Source: Bryobacterales bacterium KBS 96 (GTDB taxonomy: Bacteria > Acidobacteriota > Terriglobia > Bryobacterales > Bryobacteraceae). Taken from it: DNA of 58,158 bases. The stretch covers positions 723,071 to 781,228 of the forward strand of contig KB906767.1 in the NCBI GenBank assembly GCA_000381625.1, written 5' to 3'. The notes beneath the pieces were generated by a model. The model was not told where the DNA came from. It saw only the letters and a list, made by a program, of their open reading frames with translations, and ran no database searches. The position numbers and the translations under genes are program-made. This document shows, piece by piece, positions 1 to 8,728 of the stretch (position 1 is the first letter of the stretch; each line of letters begins with the position of its first letter).

Positions 1-218
1 TAGAACAGCGCCAGTCCGGGCCCTGTCATCATCAGCACCAGCGCGGCGCAGACCAGCATCCAGGCGTTATCGCCGGCGGATTGCGCGGCTTTGCTCGATG
101 CCTCGAGGATGGCTAATTTCGCATCCACCGACGTAGATACGTTCTGAGCCATCGCGGGAATCGCAAACGCGGCGAGTACAGGAAAGGCACAACAGCACAA
201 ACGTTTTATCTGGTTCAT
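1..218 (-). CDS. amt: Ammonium transporter, N-terminal part (runs off the window)
   Basis: Partial gene: 72 codons from the ATG at 218 down to the window edge. The protein starts with a cleavable signal peptide (residues 1-24, ending in a PAMAQ-type cleavage site), then a short periplasmic stretch, then the first membrane helix of the Amt/Rh family. The diagnostic part is residues 49-72, which contain GDNAWMLVCAALVLMMTGPG followed by LALF, the usual Amt opening before a GG pair. The family moves ammonium/ammonia across the inner membrane. A long linker between signal peptide and first helix is common in Amt proteins of this kind. A GlnK gene often accompanies amt, but it would lie outside the window. 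Identification rests on the first helix only. Confidence 0.85.
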   Translation of the reverse strand, partial: MNQIKRLCCCAFPVLAAFAIPAMAQNVSTSVDAKLAILEASSKAAQSAGDNAWMLVCAALVLMMTGPGLALF

Positions 219-393
219 TGGCCCTCGAAGTTGATTCCGGCGACCGAACCGAACACCTGTCGCGGCCGGAGCATCTCTGGAATGCTCTTAGCCTAGCAAC
301 GATTTTGGATTTCGACGCCCTGCAAATTTCTATGGCGCGAATCGAAATGTCTTATCGATAGAAAGAATTAACCGGGCTCATTGGCGGGTACGT

Positions 394-665
394 GGCGCCC
401 CCTGGAAAAACCATACGTCAGTACGCGAGTGCACCGTTGTCCGAAACAACCCGCTTGCTTGCGCAAGGCGGCTCTGTGTCGAGGTAGCCTGCAAACGGAG
501 CCGCCGCACGTCAGTGCGCGGGTTGCGCAAGGGTCCGAGCCCGCTTGCTTGCGCAAGGCGGCTCCGTGTCAAGGTAGCCTCCAAACGGAGCCGCCGCACG
601 TCAGTGCACGATTGCCCAGTCGTCCGAAAGAACCCGCTCGCTCACGCGAGGCCGCTCTGAGTCGA
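394..665. repeat. Tandem array of ~90-bp REP-like units (repeat family A)
   Basis: Two nearly full units (451-540 and 541-632) sit between a right-hand half unit (394-450) and a left-hand half unit (633-665). Each unit begins CCGCTTGCTTGCGCAAGGCG and holds an inverted repeat: GGCGGCTCCGT at 557-567 pairs perfectly with ACGGAGCCGCC at 585-595, and the same arms occur at 467-477 and 495-505 with one wobble pair. Units end with a conserved ACGTCAGTGCGCG-like tail. Single copies recur at about 13481-13565, 26196-26286 and 49458-49530. The array fills the gap between the divergent upstream side of amt and the 3' end of the ADOP gene. The rest of 219-671 holds nothing else I recognise. Confidence 0.85.
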
Positions 666-671
666 GCACGC

Positions 672-3377
672 TCACTCCGCGCGCAGTGCTTCGATGGGGT
701 CCACGGCCGCGGCGCGCAACGCGGGAAGCGCAGCCGCGACAAACGTCACCAGGATTAGCAATGCTAATGTCCCGGCCAATGTGATTGGATCGAAGGCCGA
801 GACGCCGAACAGCATGTTTTGTATAAACCGGACTGCAACGACAAGCGCCACGCCGCCGAGCAGCAATCCCGCGCCGAGCAACCCCAAAGCCTCGGAAAGG
901 ATCATGCGTAAGATTCCACCGCGCCGCGCTCCCAAAGCGATGCGGACGCCGATTTCGCCGGTGCGTTGTAAAACGCTCGACGACAGCAAACCATAAAGCC
1001 CGAGCGCGCTTAAGAACAACGCCAGCCCAGCGAACACATTGCTCAACGCCGTGATCAGCCGCTGGCTTCCGAGCGCGGCGTCCATCTGCTCTCTCAAAGT
1101 GGCAAAGATCACGATGGGTACGGAAGGAGCGATCTCGCCAAGCGCTTTGCGGTAACCGGCGACCGCCTGGGCTTTCGTGCCCGAGTTCATCAGAAAAACC
1201 AACGTGCCATACTCATTGATCGCCTTTGTGGAAACCGGGAAATAGATGGTGCGCGGCGGCGGCTCGCGAAGGCTGGCGAACTTCGCGTCCTCGGCAATGC
1301 CAACCACACGGCAGGAAACCGGATCGGGAAATTCTTTGGAATCCTTACTGCGGACATACCGGCCGAGCGCTTCTTGATGCGGGAAGAGATAGTTTGCCGC
1401 GGAACGATTCAAAATGCAAACGTTTAGACGGCGCTCATTTCTTTCAAATTCACGGCCCTCCAGGATACGAGTTCCCATCGTGCGAAAGTATCCAGGGCCG
1501 ACGGCGTTGTAAGCCATATGTGAATCTTCCGGGGGATTGGCGCCGCCGCTTATCGCCTCGAACGGGCCAGCCGCCTGGAAGCCGGTCATGGGGGTGTACC
1601 AGGTAACAGCGGCGGAGCGAATGCCCGGCATTTCATCAAGCCGGTCTACCATGCGTTGGTATAGATCGAGTTTGGCATCTCCTCTCTGGGGCAGCAAATT
1701 GAAACGAGCGTTCTGAATGGTTACGTGGTCTACGTCGAACCCTGTGTCCTGGCTACGAATTTGAACAAGGCTCTGCGACAGTAAGGTGGCCAGCGCGACC
1801 AAAACCAGAGATAACGCGAATTGAAGAGGAATGAAGGCTCGTCCGGCAACACGCCTGCGCGCTCCCGCTGCTGTCCGGGATGTGAGTAGTGTGCCCGGAT
1901 CGGCTTTCCCCGCTCGCCACGCGGGCAGAGCGCCGAACAGGAGAGTCGTGCCCACTGCGCATAGACCCGATATCCAGAAAATCATGTTGTCCGGATGAAC
2001 CGAGATCGGTTCGCCCATCATGGGATCTCGAAAGAAGCCAAGCAACAGCGGGGTTCCGTACCATGCCGCCGCCGCGGCTACCGCGGCTCCGGCGAGCGCA
2101 ATCACAAAGCTTTCCATTAAATACTGCCGTATCAATCGCCAGCGCGCGGCGCCAATGGCGGTGCGAACGGCAAATTCGCGCTGGCGAGCCTGGACATTCG
2201 ATAACATGAGCCCGCCTATGTTCACGCAGCACAGTAGGAGCACGATGCCCACCAGCCCCTGCATAAGGAAAAGAGGCCTCGAATACACATGTCCGAAATA
2301 CGTCGGCAGCCCGCTACGCGCGGAGTCCACGCGCAGGCTCGCTCTTTCGTAATACGGCAACTGGCGGTATTCAGCCGGGATGAATCGGCTAAACAGCTCC
2401 TTTTGATGGAAGGCAATTTCGGTTTGGGCGTCGCGAATAGTGACTCCCGGTTTCAACCGGCCGATGGCGGCACAGGGTAAAAAGGAGGCGGGCGTGTTAA
2501 TCACATCCTTTCCCGCAATGGCGTTCAGGAACTGAAACGGGAAATACATTTTTATGTCGTCCCCAGGCCACACGCCCTGAAAATCGGGCGGAGTCACTCC
2601 AATAACAGTTACCGGAATATTCGAGACGATGAGACGCTTTCCAATGAGGCGCTGGTCGGCAGCGAATTGGCCGTTCCAAAACCCGTAGCTCAACACAACC
2701 GGCCAGCCCTCGGCGGGGCCGCCGCGGACATCGTCGCCGGGAGCGATCAGCCTTCCGAGATATGGCGCCATGCCCATCAGCGGAAATGCGTTTCCGCTCG
2801 CGAGACCGGCCCGATAAACTCGGACCGTGCCTTGGTTGTCGTGCATGGTGACTTCCGCCTTCCACCAAACCGAGATGCCGGAAAACGAACGCTGCTCGCG
2901 CCGGAATTGTTCCAGCATGTGATAAGGAACGCCCCAGAAGGCATCCTGGTCCTCGGACGCCGCGCTCACGAGACGGATGTGGGTGAGTTGTTCCGGATGA
3001 GAAACCGGCAGACTGCGGAGCAGAAGTCCATAGAGCAGCGTGAACACGATGGTGTTCGCCCCGATGCCCAGTGCTAGCGTCAGAATGGCAGTGACGCAAA
3101 AAACGGGATTCTTTCGCAATGCGCGTATTCCGAGCGCGAAATCGCGATACCAACCTTCGAACATAGTAATCAACTCCTGATCGTGTATCCTTTCGATCAC
3201 GGCCGGCGTTTGGCCGAGTTGTAACCGAGCGCGCCGCCGCGCTTCGGAAGGCGACACTCCGGCCGCAAGGCTGTCCTCCGTATGCATCTCTAAGTGAGCG
3301 CGCAATTCATCTTCGAGATCCGAATCGCTTCGGAAGTGGCGCAAGCGAGCGAAGATCCGTGATAGCCACTGGTTCAT
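672..3377 (-). CDS. ADOP-type ABC transporter permease (MacB/FtsX-like)
   Basis: 901 residues. The N-terminus (about 15-55) is the short prefix domain of acidobacterial duplicated orphan permeases, rich in Arg/Glu with a LEDELRAHLEMH stretch. It is followed by a membrane helix near 95-115, a MacB-like periplasmic core (about 120-350), a first FtsX domain (about 375-495), a second helix and periplasmic core (about 515-740), and a second FtsX domain to the end, closing with the typical VDPIEALRAE tail. Length and order match the family (about 800-900 residues). Such permeases usually lack an adjacent ATPase and sit near PadR regulators, as here (PadR at 4427). Substrate is unknown. The repeat array begins only 7 bp past its stop codon. 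Confidence 0.92.
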   Translation of the reverse strand: MNQWLSRIFARLRHFRSDSDLEDELRAHLEMHTEDSLAAGVSPSEARRRARLQLGQTPAVIERIHDQELITMFEGWYRDFALGIRALRKNPVFCVTAILTLALGIGANTIVFTLLYGLLLRSLPVSHPEQLTHIRLVSAASEDQDAFWGVPYHMLEQFRREQRSFSGISVWWKAEVTMHDNQGTVRVYRAGLASGNAFPLMGMAPYLGRLIAPGDDVRGGPAEGWPVVLSYGFWNGQFAADQRLIGKRLIVSNIPVTVIGVTPPDFQGVWPGDDIKMYFPFQFLNAIAGKDVINTPASFLPCAAIGRLKPGVTIRDAQTEIAFHQKELFSRFIPAEYRQLPYYERASLRVDSARSGLPTYFGHVYSRPLFLMQGLVGIVLLLCCVNIGGLMLSNVQARQREFAVRTAIGAARWRLIRQYLMESFVIALAGAAVAAAAAWYGTPLLLGFFRDPMMGEPISVHPDNMIFWISGLCAVGTTLLFGALPAWRAGKADPGTLLTSRTAAGARRRVAGRAFIPLQFALSLVLVALATLLSQSLVQIRSQDTGFDVDHVTIQNARFNLLPQRGDAKLDLYQRMVDRLDEMPGIRSAAVTWYTPMTGFQAAGPFEAISGGANPPEDSHMAYNAVGPGYFRTMGTRILEGREFERNERRLNVCILNRSAANYLFPHQEALGRYVRSKDSKEFPDPVSCRVVGIAEDAKFASLREPPPRTIYFPVSTKAINEYGTLVFLMNSGTKAQAVAGYRKALGEIAPSVPIVIFATLREQMDAALGSQRLITALSNVFAGLALFLSALGLYGLLSSSVLQRTGEIGVRIALGARRGGILRMILSEALGLLGAGLLLGGVALVVAVRFIQNMLFGVSAFDPITLAGTLALLILVTFVAAALPALRAAAVDPIEALRAE

Positions 3378-3423
3378 CTCATGCTCAAAATAGCCGTAAG
3401 CGGCGTCGAGTCAAGGTTAGGAA

Positions 3424-4053
3424 TCATAACGATTCCACCATCCGGGTTTGGTCTCCAGGAATGACGTCAAGAAGGCGGATGGCGCTCAACGCGTGCTTCC
3501 AATGAACCACCAAAAACGGTAAGTTCTCTTTGTCGAAATAGAGATCCTGGCGCAAAAGACACCATGGCTCATGTTCCGCTTTTAACGGGGCCTGGGACGA
3601 AGCATCCGCCTCGTAGCCAAACGCCTGAATGTCGCTCGCGATGCCTCCCTGAAGGGCCAGCGTACGCTCAAACGGTGCACGACCGCTCAGACGGCTGTCG
3701 CGATCGATGGTGCGGACATACTCGCGAAGTGAAATCAGATCGAGCTTTCTGGATCGCGATCGAATTTTGTACCGGACGACGGCGAGCGAACCCGAAAAGT
3801 TCGCGAGGCAGTTGCGGCCTTCTTCGCCTTTGGCGGAAAGGCAAAATCCGCGATTGCTCTCGCGATCTTCAAACCAAAATCCGCTGCTCGAATACCGGTT
3901 GTAGAACTCGACGCTCATACGCACATCCCATTCGCGAGTGGCCAAGCGGTACACCATTTCATTCTTCACTCGCGGTGAAGCCTCCAGCGAAGCTCCCAAT
4001 GCCGCTCCGCTCCAGAGAAAGCATCGTCTACTGATTTCCTGAGCGCTGTCCAT
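3424..4053 (-). CDS. Exported protein of unknown function (Tat-like signal)
   Basis: 209 residues, not recognised. The N-terminus carries a twin-arginine-like signal, SRRCFLWSGAALGASLEA (residues 9-26), suggesting export in folded form. The remainder is a mixed alpha/beta sequence with several Trp and aromatic residues (EFYNRYSSSGFWFEDRES, DLYFDKENLPFLVVHWKHAL), and no motif I can place. It lies 46 bp upstream of the ADOP gene on the same strand, so the two may be co-transcribed. ADOP operons do contain exported partners, but that is inference. The ATG at 4053 is the first start that gives the Tat-like signal. Confidence 0.65.
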   Translation of the reverse strand: MDSAQEISRRCFLWSGAALGASLEASPRVKNEMVYRLATREWDVRMSVEFYNRYSSSGFWFEDRESNRGFCLSAKGEEGRNCLANFSGSLAVVRYKIRSRSRKLDLISLREYVRTIDRDSRLSGRAPFERTLALQGGIASDIQAFGYEADASSQAPLKAEHEPWCLLRQDLYFDKENLPFLVVHWKHALSAIRLLDVIPGDQTRMVESL

Positions 4054-4426
4054 GCGCCATCCAAAAGCACCTTAGTTTCCAAAACCACTGGCGCCTCCCG
4101 AATTTGCAAACAAAGAACTTCGCCCAATCCACAAGCGAGGGGCCGGAGCACGGCATTCGATATTGGGATTGCCATTGTCCGTTTCCGAACGGATAGTGGG
4201 TCTTCTACCTATAAGCAGCCTACCATCTTTAACCGTAGTATGATGTAGTGAAGCACGTGCGACTTTCGCGCGGTTAGAGGCTGCCGGTAACCGCTTGCCA
4301 AGGCGCATGGGCCTGTGGCCCATCAAAGATGACAAAGACGCTTAGATAACCAGCACCGAACCGCGACCGTAAGGGAGCGGACGTCTTTGGAGCGCTCTCC
4401 TTGAGGCTCCGCAGTAGCGAGGTTGA
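4054..4426. other. Intergenic region with a hairpin and a dispersed short repeat (family B)
   Basis: About 370 bp between the divergent exported-protein gene and the PadR gene. A perfect 7-bp stem, ATGGGCC/GGCCCAT (4307-4313 and 4317-4323), has a TGT loop and no T-tract, so it does not look like a terminator. A 30-bp motif at 4353-4382, starting GCACCGAACCGCGACCGT, recurs at 49551-49579 with one mismatch and one deleted base. No coding frame here looks real. Promoters for both flanking genes should be in this region, but I cannot assign clear -35/-10 pairs. Confidence 0.5.
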
Positions 4427-4768
4427 ATGCCGAAAAAACAGGACGTAAAGCTCGATCTATTACAAGGCACTTTGGACATGATGGTGATGCAAACGCTGCG
4501 CGCGGGAGCGGCCAACGGTTATGAGATCGCGAAAGCGATTGAGAGGATGTCGGACGACGTGCTGGCAGTGGATCATGGCTCGCTCTATCCGGCGCTTCAC
4601 CGCCTGGAGAAAAGCGGGATCGTTGCGGGCAAATGGGAAATTTCCTCCACGAACCGGCGCGCTCGTTATTACCGCCTTACGGCTGCCGGAAGAAAACGGT
4701 TGATCATCGAGCAATCGCGATGGGAACAGATGGCCGCGGCGATTAGCCGCGTAATGCGTCCGGCGTGA
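4427..4768 (+). CDS. PadR family transcriptional regulator
   Basis: 113 residues, the short PadR type with little beyond the winged-helix domain. The opening DLLQGTLDMMVMQTLR, the central GYEIAKAI helix and the recognition part DHGSLYPALHRLEKSGIVAG are hallmark PadR sequences, followed by the wing (RRARYYRLTAAGRKRL) and a short C-terminal helix. In Acidobacteriota, genes of this subtype (PadR_Acidobact) commonly neighbour ADOP permease genes; here the permease is about 1 kb away on the opposite strand with one exported protein between them. It probably represses itself and possibly the permease. No operator is obvious. The ATG at 4427 follows a weak GAGG-like ribosome site. Confidence 0.93.
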   Translation: MPKKQDVKLDLLQGTLDMMVMQTLRAGAANGYEIAKAIERMSDDVLAVDHGSLYPALHRLEKSGIVAGKWEISSTNRRARYYRLTAAGRKRLIIEQSRWEQMAAAISRVMRPA

Positions 4769-4840
4769 TGCGGCGAGTTGGACTTAACTCGGATTTACTC
4801 TAATAGAATCACGCGATCTGAAAAGGATCAACCACGCACG

Positions 4841-6056
4841 ATGATAATCCGAACCTTACTTTTCCTGAGTATTTCCCTGCTTGGATTCGCGGCAACCAGC
4901 GGCCGCTCCCTGGACCAGCCCGATCCCGAAGCGGCGGGCATGAATCCGGCCCGCCTTGCGCATATTCACCAGCGAATGCAGGAGTTCGTCAATCAAGGCA
5001 AGGCCGCGGGCATTGTCACCGCACTTGCAAGACACGCCCATTTGGCGAGCCTGGATGCGGTCGGCTATCGGGATCTGGAAAGCAAGGCGCCGATGAGAAC
5101 GGACACTCTGTTCCGTATCATGTCGCTGACAAAACCCGTGACCTGCATAGGGATTATGACGCTAGTCGATGAGGGCCGCCTTCTCGTTGATCGATCCCGT
5201 GGAGAAGTATCTCCCCGAATTTAAGGGCCAGAAGCTCAACCCGTGCGGGGAACGCGCCGGCTACGCGTGCGGACTGGTGGCTCCTCACCGGCCGGTGAAC
5301 ATCGAAGACCTGATGAAGCATACGTCGGGTATGCGGGCTCCAGAGAGCTCGGATCCTCCGGTTGCATCGCTCGCCGAGTTGGTCGCGAGGGCTGGTAAGA
5401 TGCCGCTGCTATTCGAACCCGGCACGCGATGGGACTACAGCAACATCGGCTACGACACGCTTGGGAGAATCATCGAGGTTGTCAGCGGCAAACCCTACGA
5501 TCAATATCTGCACGATACGATTTTCGAGCCGCTTGGGATGCAAGATACGTTCTTCTACGTTCCAGGCGAGAAGCTCAGCCGCGTCGCGTCCGTATACACC
5601 GATGTGAACGGCACTCTCAAGAAGGCGGATATTCGGGAGCCTCAGCGCGGGCGCGACCTGCCGTCTCCGGCCGGTGGACTATTCAGCACGGCTCACGATC
5701 TGTTCCGGTTGAACGAGATGATGCGAAATCATGGCGCGCTCGACGGCACGCGCGTTCTCTCAGCAGCCGCGGTTGAACTAATGACTACATCGCTCACCGG
5801 AGATTTGAAAGCGGGCTGGGCGCCAGCCATGGGACACGGCCTGGGTTGGGAAGTGGTGCGAAACCCGGACGGAATGTATCGCTATAACTCGATTGGAACG
5901 TATGCAAAGGGCGGCGCTTACCGCACCTATGAATGGGTGGACCCGGCAAAGGATTTGGTTGGCATCATCCTTATGCAACGCACAAACGGCGGCGGCGATG
6001 TCGCCGACGAAATCAATACCTTTATGGCGATGGCGGCAGCGGCGATCGAACAGTAA
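4841..6056 (+). pseudogene. Serine hydrolase, beta-lactamase/family VIII esterase type, frameshifted
   Basis: Two frames together make one protein of about 404 residues. The first (from ATG 4841) has a signal peptide (residues 1-22) and the S-x-x-K nucleophile motif SLTK (95-98). The second frame carries the rest, including YSN (in WDYSNIGYDTLG), a long alpha/beta body and a KGG near the C-terminus. The break is at 5181-5182: GGCCGCC-TT-CTCG. Removing one T restores the expected GRLSLIDPVEKYLPEF reading. Everything else is intact, so it is either a recent single-base lesion or a sequencing error. Class C beta-lactamase-like proteins of this type are usually exported esterases or peptidases. 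AAGGAT precedes the ATG. Confidence 0.85.
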
Positions 6057-6075
6057 ATCCGCCGCCGTCGCCGAT

Positions 6076-6345
6076 TCAGGCTCTAAATCTCTCCGCGCCG
6101 CGAGCTTTGGCTTTGGCGGCTTCCTGTTCCCGGTTCTTCGGCGGCGCATTCGTTTCCAATGAATGCAGAAGCCGAGCCGAGATGCCGGCGATTTCGTCCA
6201 CCGCATCCAGAAATAAGCATTCGTTTGCCTTCGACGGTTTATTGAAGCCGCTGATTTTCCGGACGAACTGAAGAGACGCCGCTCGAACCTCATCGTCAGT
6301 AACGGGCGGATCGAAATTGAATAGAGTTTTGATGTTCCTGCACAT
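6076..6345 (-). CDS. DUF2277 family protein
   Basis: 89 residues. The sequence matches the small DUF2277 family from end to end: MCRNIKTLFNFDPP at the start, then VRAASLQFVRKISG, then a helical segment and an Ala/Lys/Glu-rich tail. The family is widespread in soil bacteria and has no known function; it is probably cytosolic. It is convergent with the frameshifted serine hydrolase (20 bp between ends) and 56 bp downstream of the VOC gene on the same strand, so it may be the last gene of the DoxX-like, VOC, DUF2277 run. Confidence 0.85.
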   Translation of the reverse strand: MCRNIKTLFNFDPPVTDDEVRAASLQFVRKISGFNKPSKANECLFLDAVDEIAGISARLLHSLETNAPPKNREQEAAKAKARGAERFRA

Positions 6346-6401
6346 TCGCCTAAGTTTCTAAAAGTTCCGGCGCGACAATCGTGCAGCGCCGGCGAATCCG
6401 A

Positions 6402-6815
6402 TTACGTTTGTTTCGGATGTTCGAAATTGAACATCCAATTAATGCCAAATCGATCGTTGAGCATTCCAAAACGAGCGCCCCAGAATGTATCCTGCAGTTG
6501 CATCGTGACCCTGCCGTTTTCACCGATCGCGGTAAAGAGCCTTTCAATCTCTTGAAGGCTTTCACAGTTCACACAGATCGAAAAATTGTCACCTTGTTGA
6601 AACGGCATCCCCGGCGCTGTATCGGACGCCATTAAGACCGCCGACCCCTTCGTCAGCCTCGCATGCATAATCCTGTCGCTTGCTTCCTTGGGAACGTCGC
6701 ACTGTCCTTCGGAGAATGGCGTCACGTTCAGTTCAGCCTCCAGGCACTTCGCGTAGAATTCCATCGCTTCGCGGCAATTGCCATCGAATGTTAAGTAGAT
6801 AGTAAAGTCTTTCAT
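6402..6815 (-). CDS. VOC family protein (PhnB-like)
   Basis: About 137 residues from the ATG at 6815, which opens the fold as MKDFTIYLTFDGNCREAMEF; an in-frame ATG 33 bp upstream adds only an unconserved leader. The protein has the two babab modules of the glyoxalase/bleomycin-resistance fold: the first runs to about residue 65 (HARLTKGSAVLMASD), the second contains the diagnostic FWGARFGMLNDRFGINWMFN near the C-terminus. PhnB-like members often lack full metal ligands and have no firmly assigned substrate. The DoxX-like gene ends 48 bp upstream on the same strand. Confidence 0.9.
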   Translation of the reverse strand: MKDFTIYLTFDGNCREAMEFYAKCLEAELNVTPFSEGQCDVPKEASDRIMHARLTKGSAVLMASDTAPGMPFQQGDNFSICVNCESLQEIERLFTAIGENGRVTMQLQDTFWGARFGMLNDRFGINWMFNFEHPKQT

Positions 6816-6863
6816 ATATTCAATTCTTTGATTCAAATCGTATTCCAAACCAGTGTGTAGAAC

Positions 6864-7271
6864 CTAACTTCGCAGAGGAACGAGCACGCGCAGCCGGTGT
6901 TCACGCAACATAATTCCAGCCCAGATCAGAATGCCGAGGTAAACCGGGAATAGAACGTAACCGAACAAGGGATTGCCGACGCGAACCTGGGTGGCGACTG
7001 CTCCTCCGAGATATCCGGTCAACAGGATCGCGCCGAGAATTGCGGTGCGTGGAATTGCGTAGAGGACCGTGCAGACGAGCAAAACGATACCGAGACCAAC
7101 CACCACGCTTTCGGGATATCCAAGTTGAATAGTCCCCTGCACTGCGGGAGCCAGCTTTAATATCTTCATCACGCTGTCGAAGAGCAGGAACAACACGACC
7201 AAGCCGCTTAGGACGCGTCCCGTCCAGAGTTTTTTATTTGTAGTCGGAGCCGTTGCAAGGGTAGATTCCAT
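6864..7271 (-). CDS. DoxX-like integral membrane protein
   Basis: About 135 residues with four predicted membrane helices (roughly 18-36, 52-72, 76-98 and 105-125). The first helix region RVLSGLVVLFLLFDSVMKIL and the short loop LGYPESVVVGLGIVLL are typical of the DoxX-like (DoxX_2) group. Function is unknown; members are small inner-membrane proteins, often near VOC, SRPBCC or TetR genes. Two in-frame ATGs (7286 and 7271) are possible, and I take the inner one because it begins just before the conserved part. It heads the run with VOC and DUF2277. Confidence 0.85.
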   Translation of the reverse strand: MESTLATAPTTNKKLWTGRVLSGLVVLFLLFDSVMKILKLAPAVQGTIQLGYPESVVVGLGIVLLVCTVLYAIPRTAILGAILLTGYLGGAVATQVRVGNPLFGYVLFPVYLGILIWAGIMLREHRLRVLVPLRS

Positions 7272-7587
7272 AGACTTATCCTCCACGTATCCGTCGGAAG
7301 CATCGAGCGGGTTTCGGAGTCACATTTGAGAGGTTATCAATATCACTTGCCACTCGCAAGTGATTATCGAAACCGTGAAGTTTCCTTATTGGGGAGGCCT
7401 TTGTTGAGAAAGTTGCGCAACAGACAGTTCCGCCAGAACCGAGCTCTTTCTTCATGCTTGGGCCGTGCTCCAATCTAGTTTCGGGCCGCCGAGCAGAAGC
7501 ACGGCAGACGTAACGCGGTTTGGATTCAGATTACACTTCTCCGCTTTCCGAAATTCGCTTAGAATCGACTGCGAAGGAGATAAGTAG
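7272..7587. other. Intergenic region between divergent genes
   Basis: About 316 bp between the start of the DoxX-like gene (minus) and the methyltransferase (plus). It should hold promoters for both. An AAGGAG ribosome site lies at about 7573-7579, correctly spaced for the methyltransferase ATG. I see no convincing small gene, repeat or hairpin. Confidence 0.4.
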
Positions 7588-8667
7588 ATGGCATCCTCGG
7601 GAACTGCCGTTTCCATCAGCGAACCGAAGCTCAATGAATTTATGGGTAAAGCCCTCACGGATATGGGGGCCGCGATCCACGCCGTACTCGTTGTTCTTGG
7701 CGACAAACTTGGGTTGTACAAGGCAATGGCGGACTCGAAGCCAGTCACGCCGGCCGAACTTGCCGGCCGTACCGGTACGCATGAACGCTACATACGGGAA
7801 TGGCTTAACGCGAATGCCGCCAGCGGCTATGTAACGTATGATTCGGTCGCGGAGACGTATTCGATGCCGCCGGAACAGGCGTTCGCCTTAGCCGTCGATG
7901 AGAGTCCGGTATTTTTGCCGGGCGCTTTCCAAATCATTTCATCGTGCTTTAACGACGCCGGCAAAATTGAGGATGCGTTCCGGACCGGCAATGGCGTCGG
8001 ATGGCACGAGCATCATCACGATTTGTTCCATGGAACGGAGCGCTTCTTTCGCCCGAATTACATCGCGAACCTGATATCCAGTTGGATTCCGGCGCTCAAC
8101 GGAGTCGAAGAAAAGTTGCGCCGCGGCGCGAAAGTTGCGGATATCGGGTGCGGGCTTGGATCATCGACAATTCTAATGGCGAAAGAATATCCACGGTCCG
8201 AGTTCTTCGGATTCGATTACCATGGCGGTTCCATCGATCTGGCGCGCCAAGCGGCGGCCCGGGCGGGCGTGGCCGAGCGAATCCACTTCGAAGTTGCGCC
8301 CGCGAAGGCGTTTCCGGGAACGGATTACGATTTCGTAGCCTTCTTTGATTGTCTGCACGATATGGGCGATCCGACCGGAGCGGCCAGCCATGTTGCTTCA
8401 GCCCTGAAGCCCGACGGAACATGGATGATTGTCGAGCCATTCGCCGAGGACGCAACCGAAGCCAATCACAACCCGATCGGCCGAATGTTCTATTCGGCGT
8501 CCACACTGCTTTGTGTTCCCGCATCAATGTCGCAGGAAGTCGGCGCGGCGCTTGGCGCACAGGCCGGGGAAAATCGGATTCGAGAGGTCGTCATGAAAGG
8601 CGGCTTCAGCCATTTCCGGCGCGCCGCCGAAACGCCATTTAATTTGGTTTTTGAAGCGAAGCTATAA
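7588..8667 (+). CDS. Class I SAM-dependent methyltransferase with N-terminal winged helix
   Basis: 359 residues. The N-terminal 90 form a winged-helix module (GDKLGLYKAMADSKPVTPAE, then HERYIREWLNANAASGYV), as in the Rv2258c-type and O-methyltransferase-like families. The catalytic Rossmann domain follows: motif I VADIGCGLGSST at about 183-194, motif II FGFDYHGGSIDLAR, and a conserved DCLHDMGDP after the fourth strand. Proteins of this architecture methylate small molecules; substrate cannot be read from the sequence. It stands alone, with convergent dienelactone hydrolase downstream. The AAGGAG site 8 bp upstream supports the ATG at 7588. Confidence 0.9.
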   Translation: MASSGTAVSISEPKLNEFMGKALTDMGAAIHAVLVVLGDKLGLYKAMADSKPVTPAELAGRTGTHERYIREWLNANAASGYVTYDSVAETYSMPPEQAFALAVDESPVFLPGAFQIISSCFNDAGKIEDAFRTGNGVGWHEHHHDLFHGTERFFRPNYIANLISSWIPALNGVEEKLRRGAKVADIGCGLGSSTILMAKEYPRSEFFGFDYHGGSIDLARQAAARAGVAERIHFEVAPAKAFPGTDYDFVAFFDCLHDMGDPTGAASHVASALKPDGTWMIVEPFAEDATEANHNPIGRMFYSASTLLCVPASMSQEVGAALGAQAGENRIREVVMKGGFSHFRRAAETPFNLVFEAKL

Positions 8668-8728
8668 GGACTCGCCGTCAATTGCGTGCGATCCATCCAC
8701 GTTTGAACTACGGTACGGTGAGCCGAGA

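Noticed and set aside
394-665. CRISPR array
   Set aside because: Units are about 90 bp with internal inverted repeat and no unique spacers; no cas genes are near.
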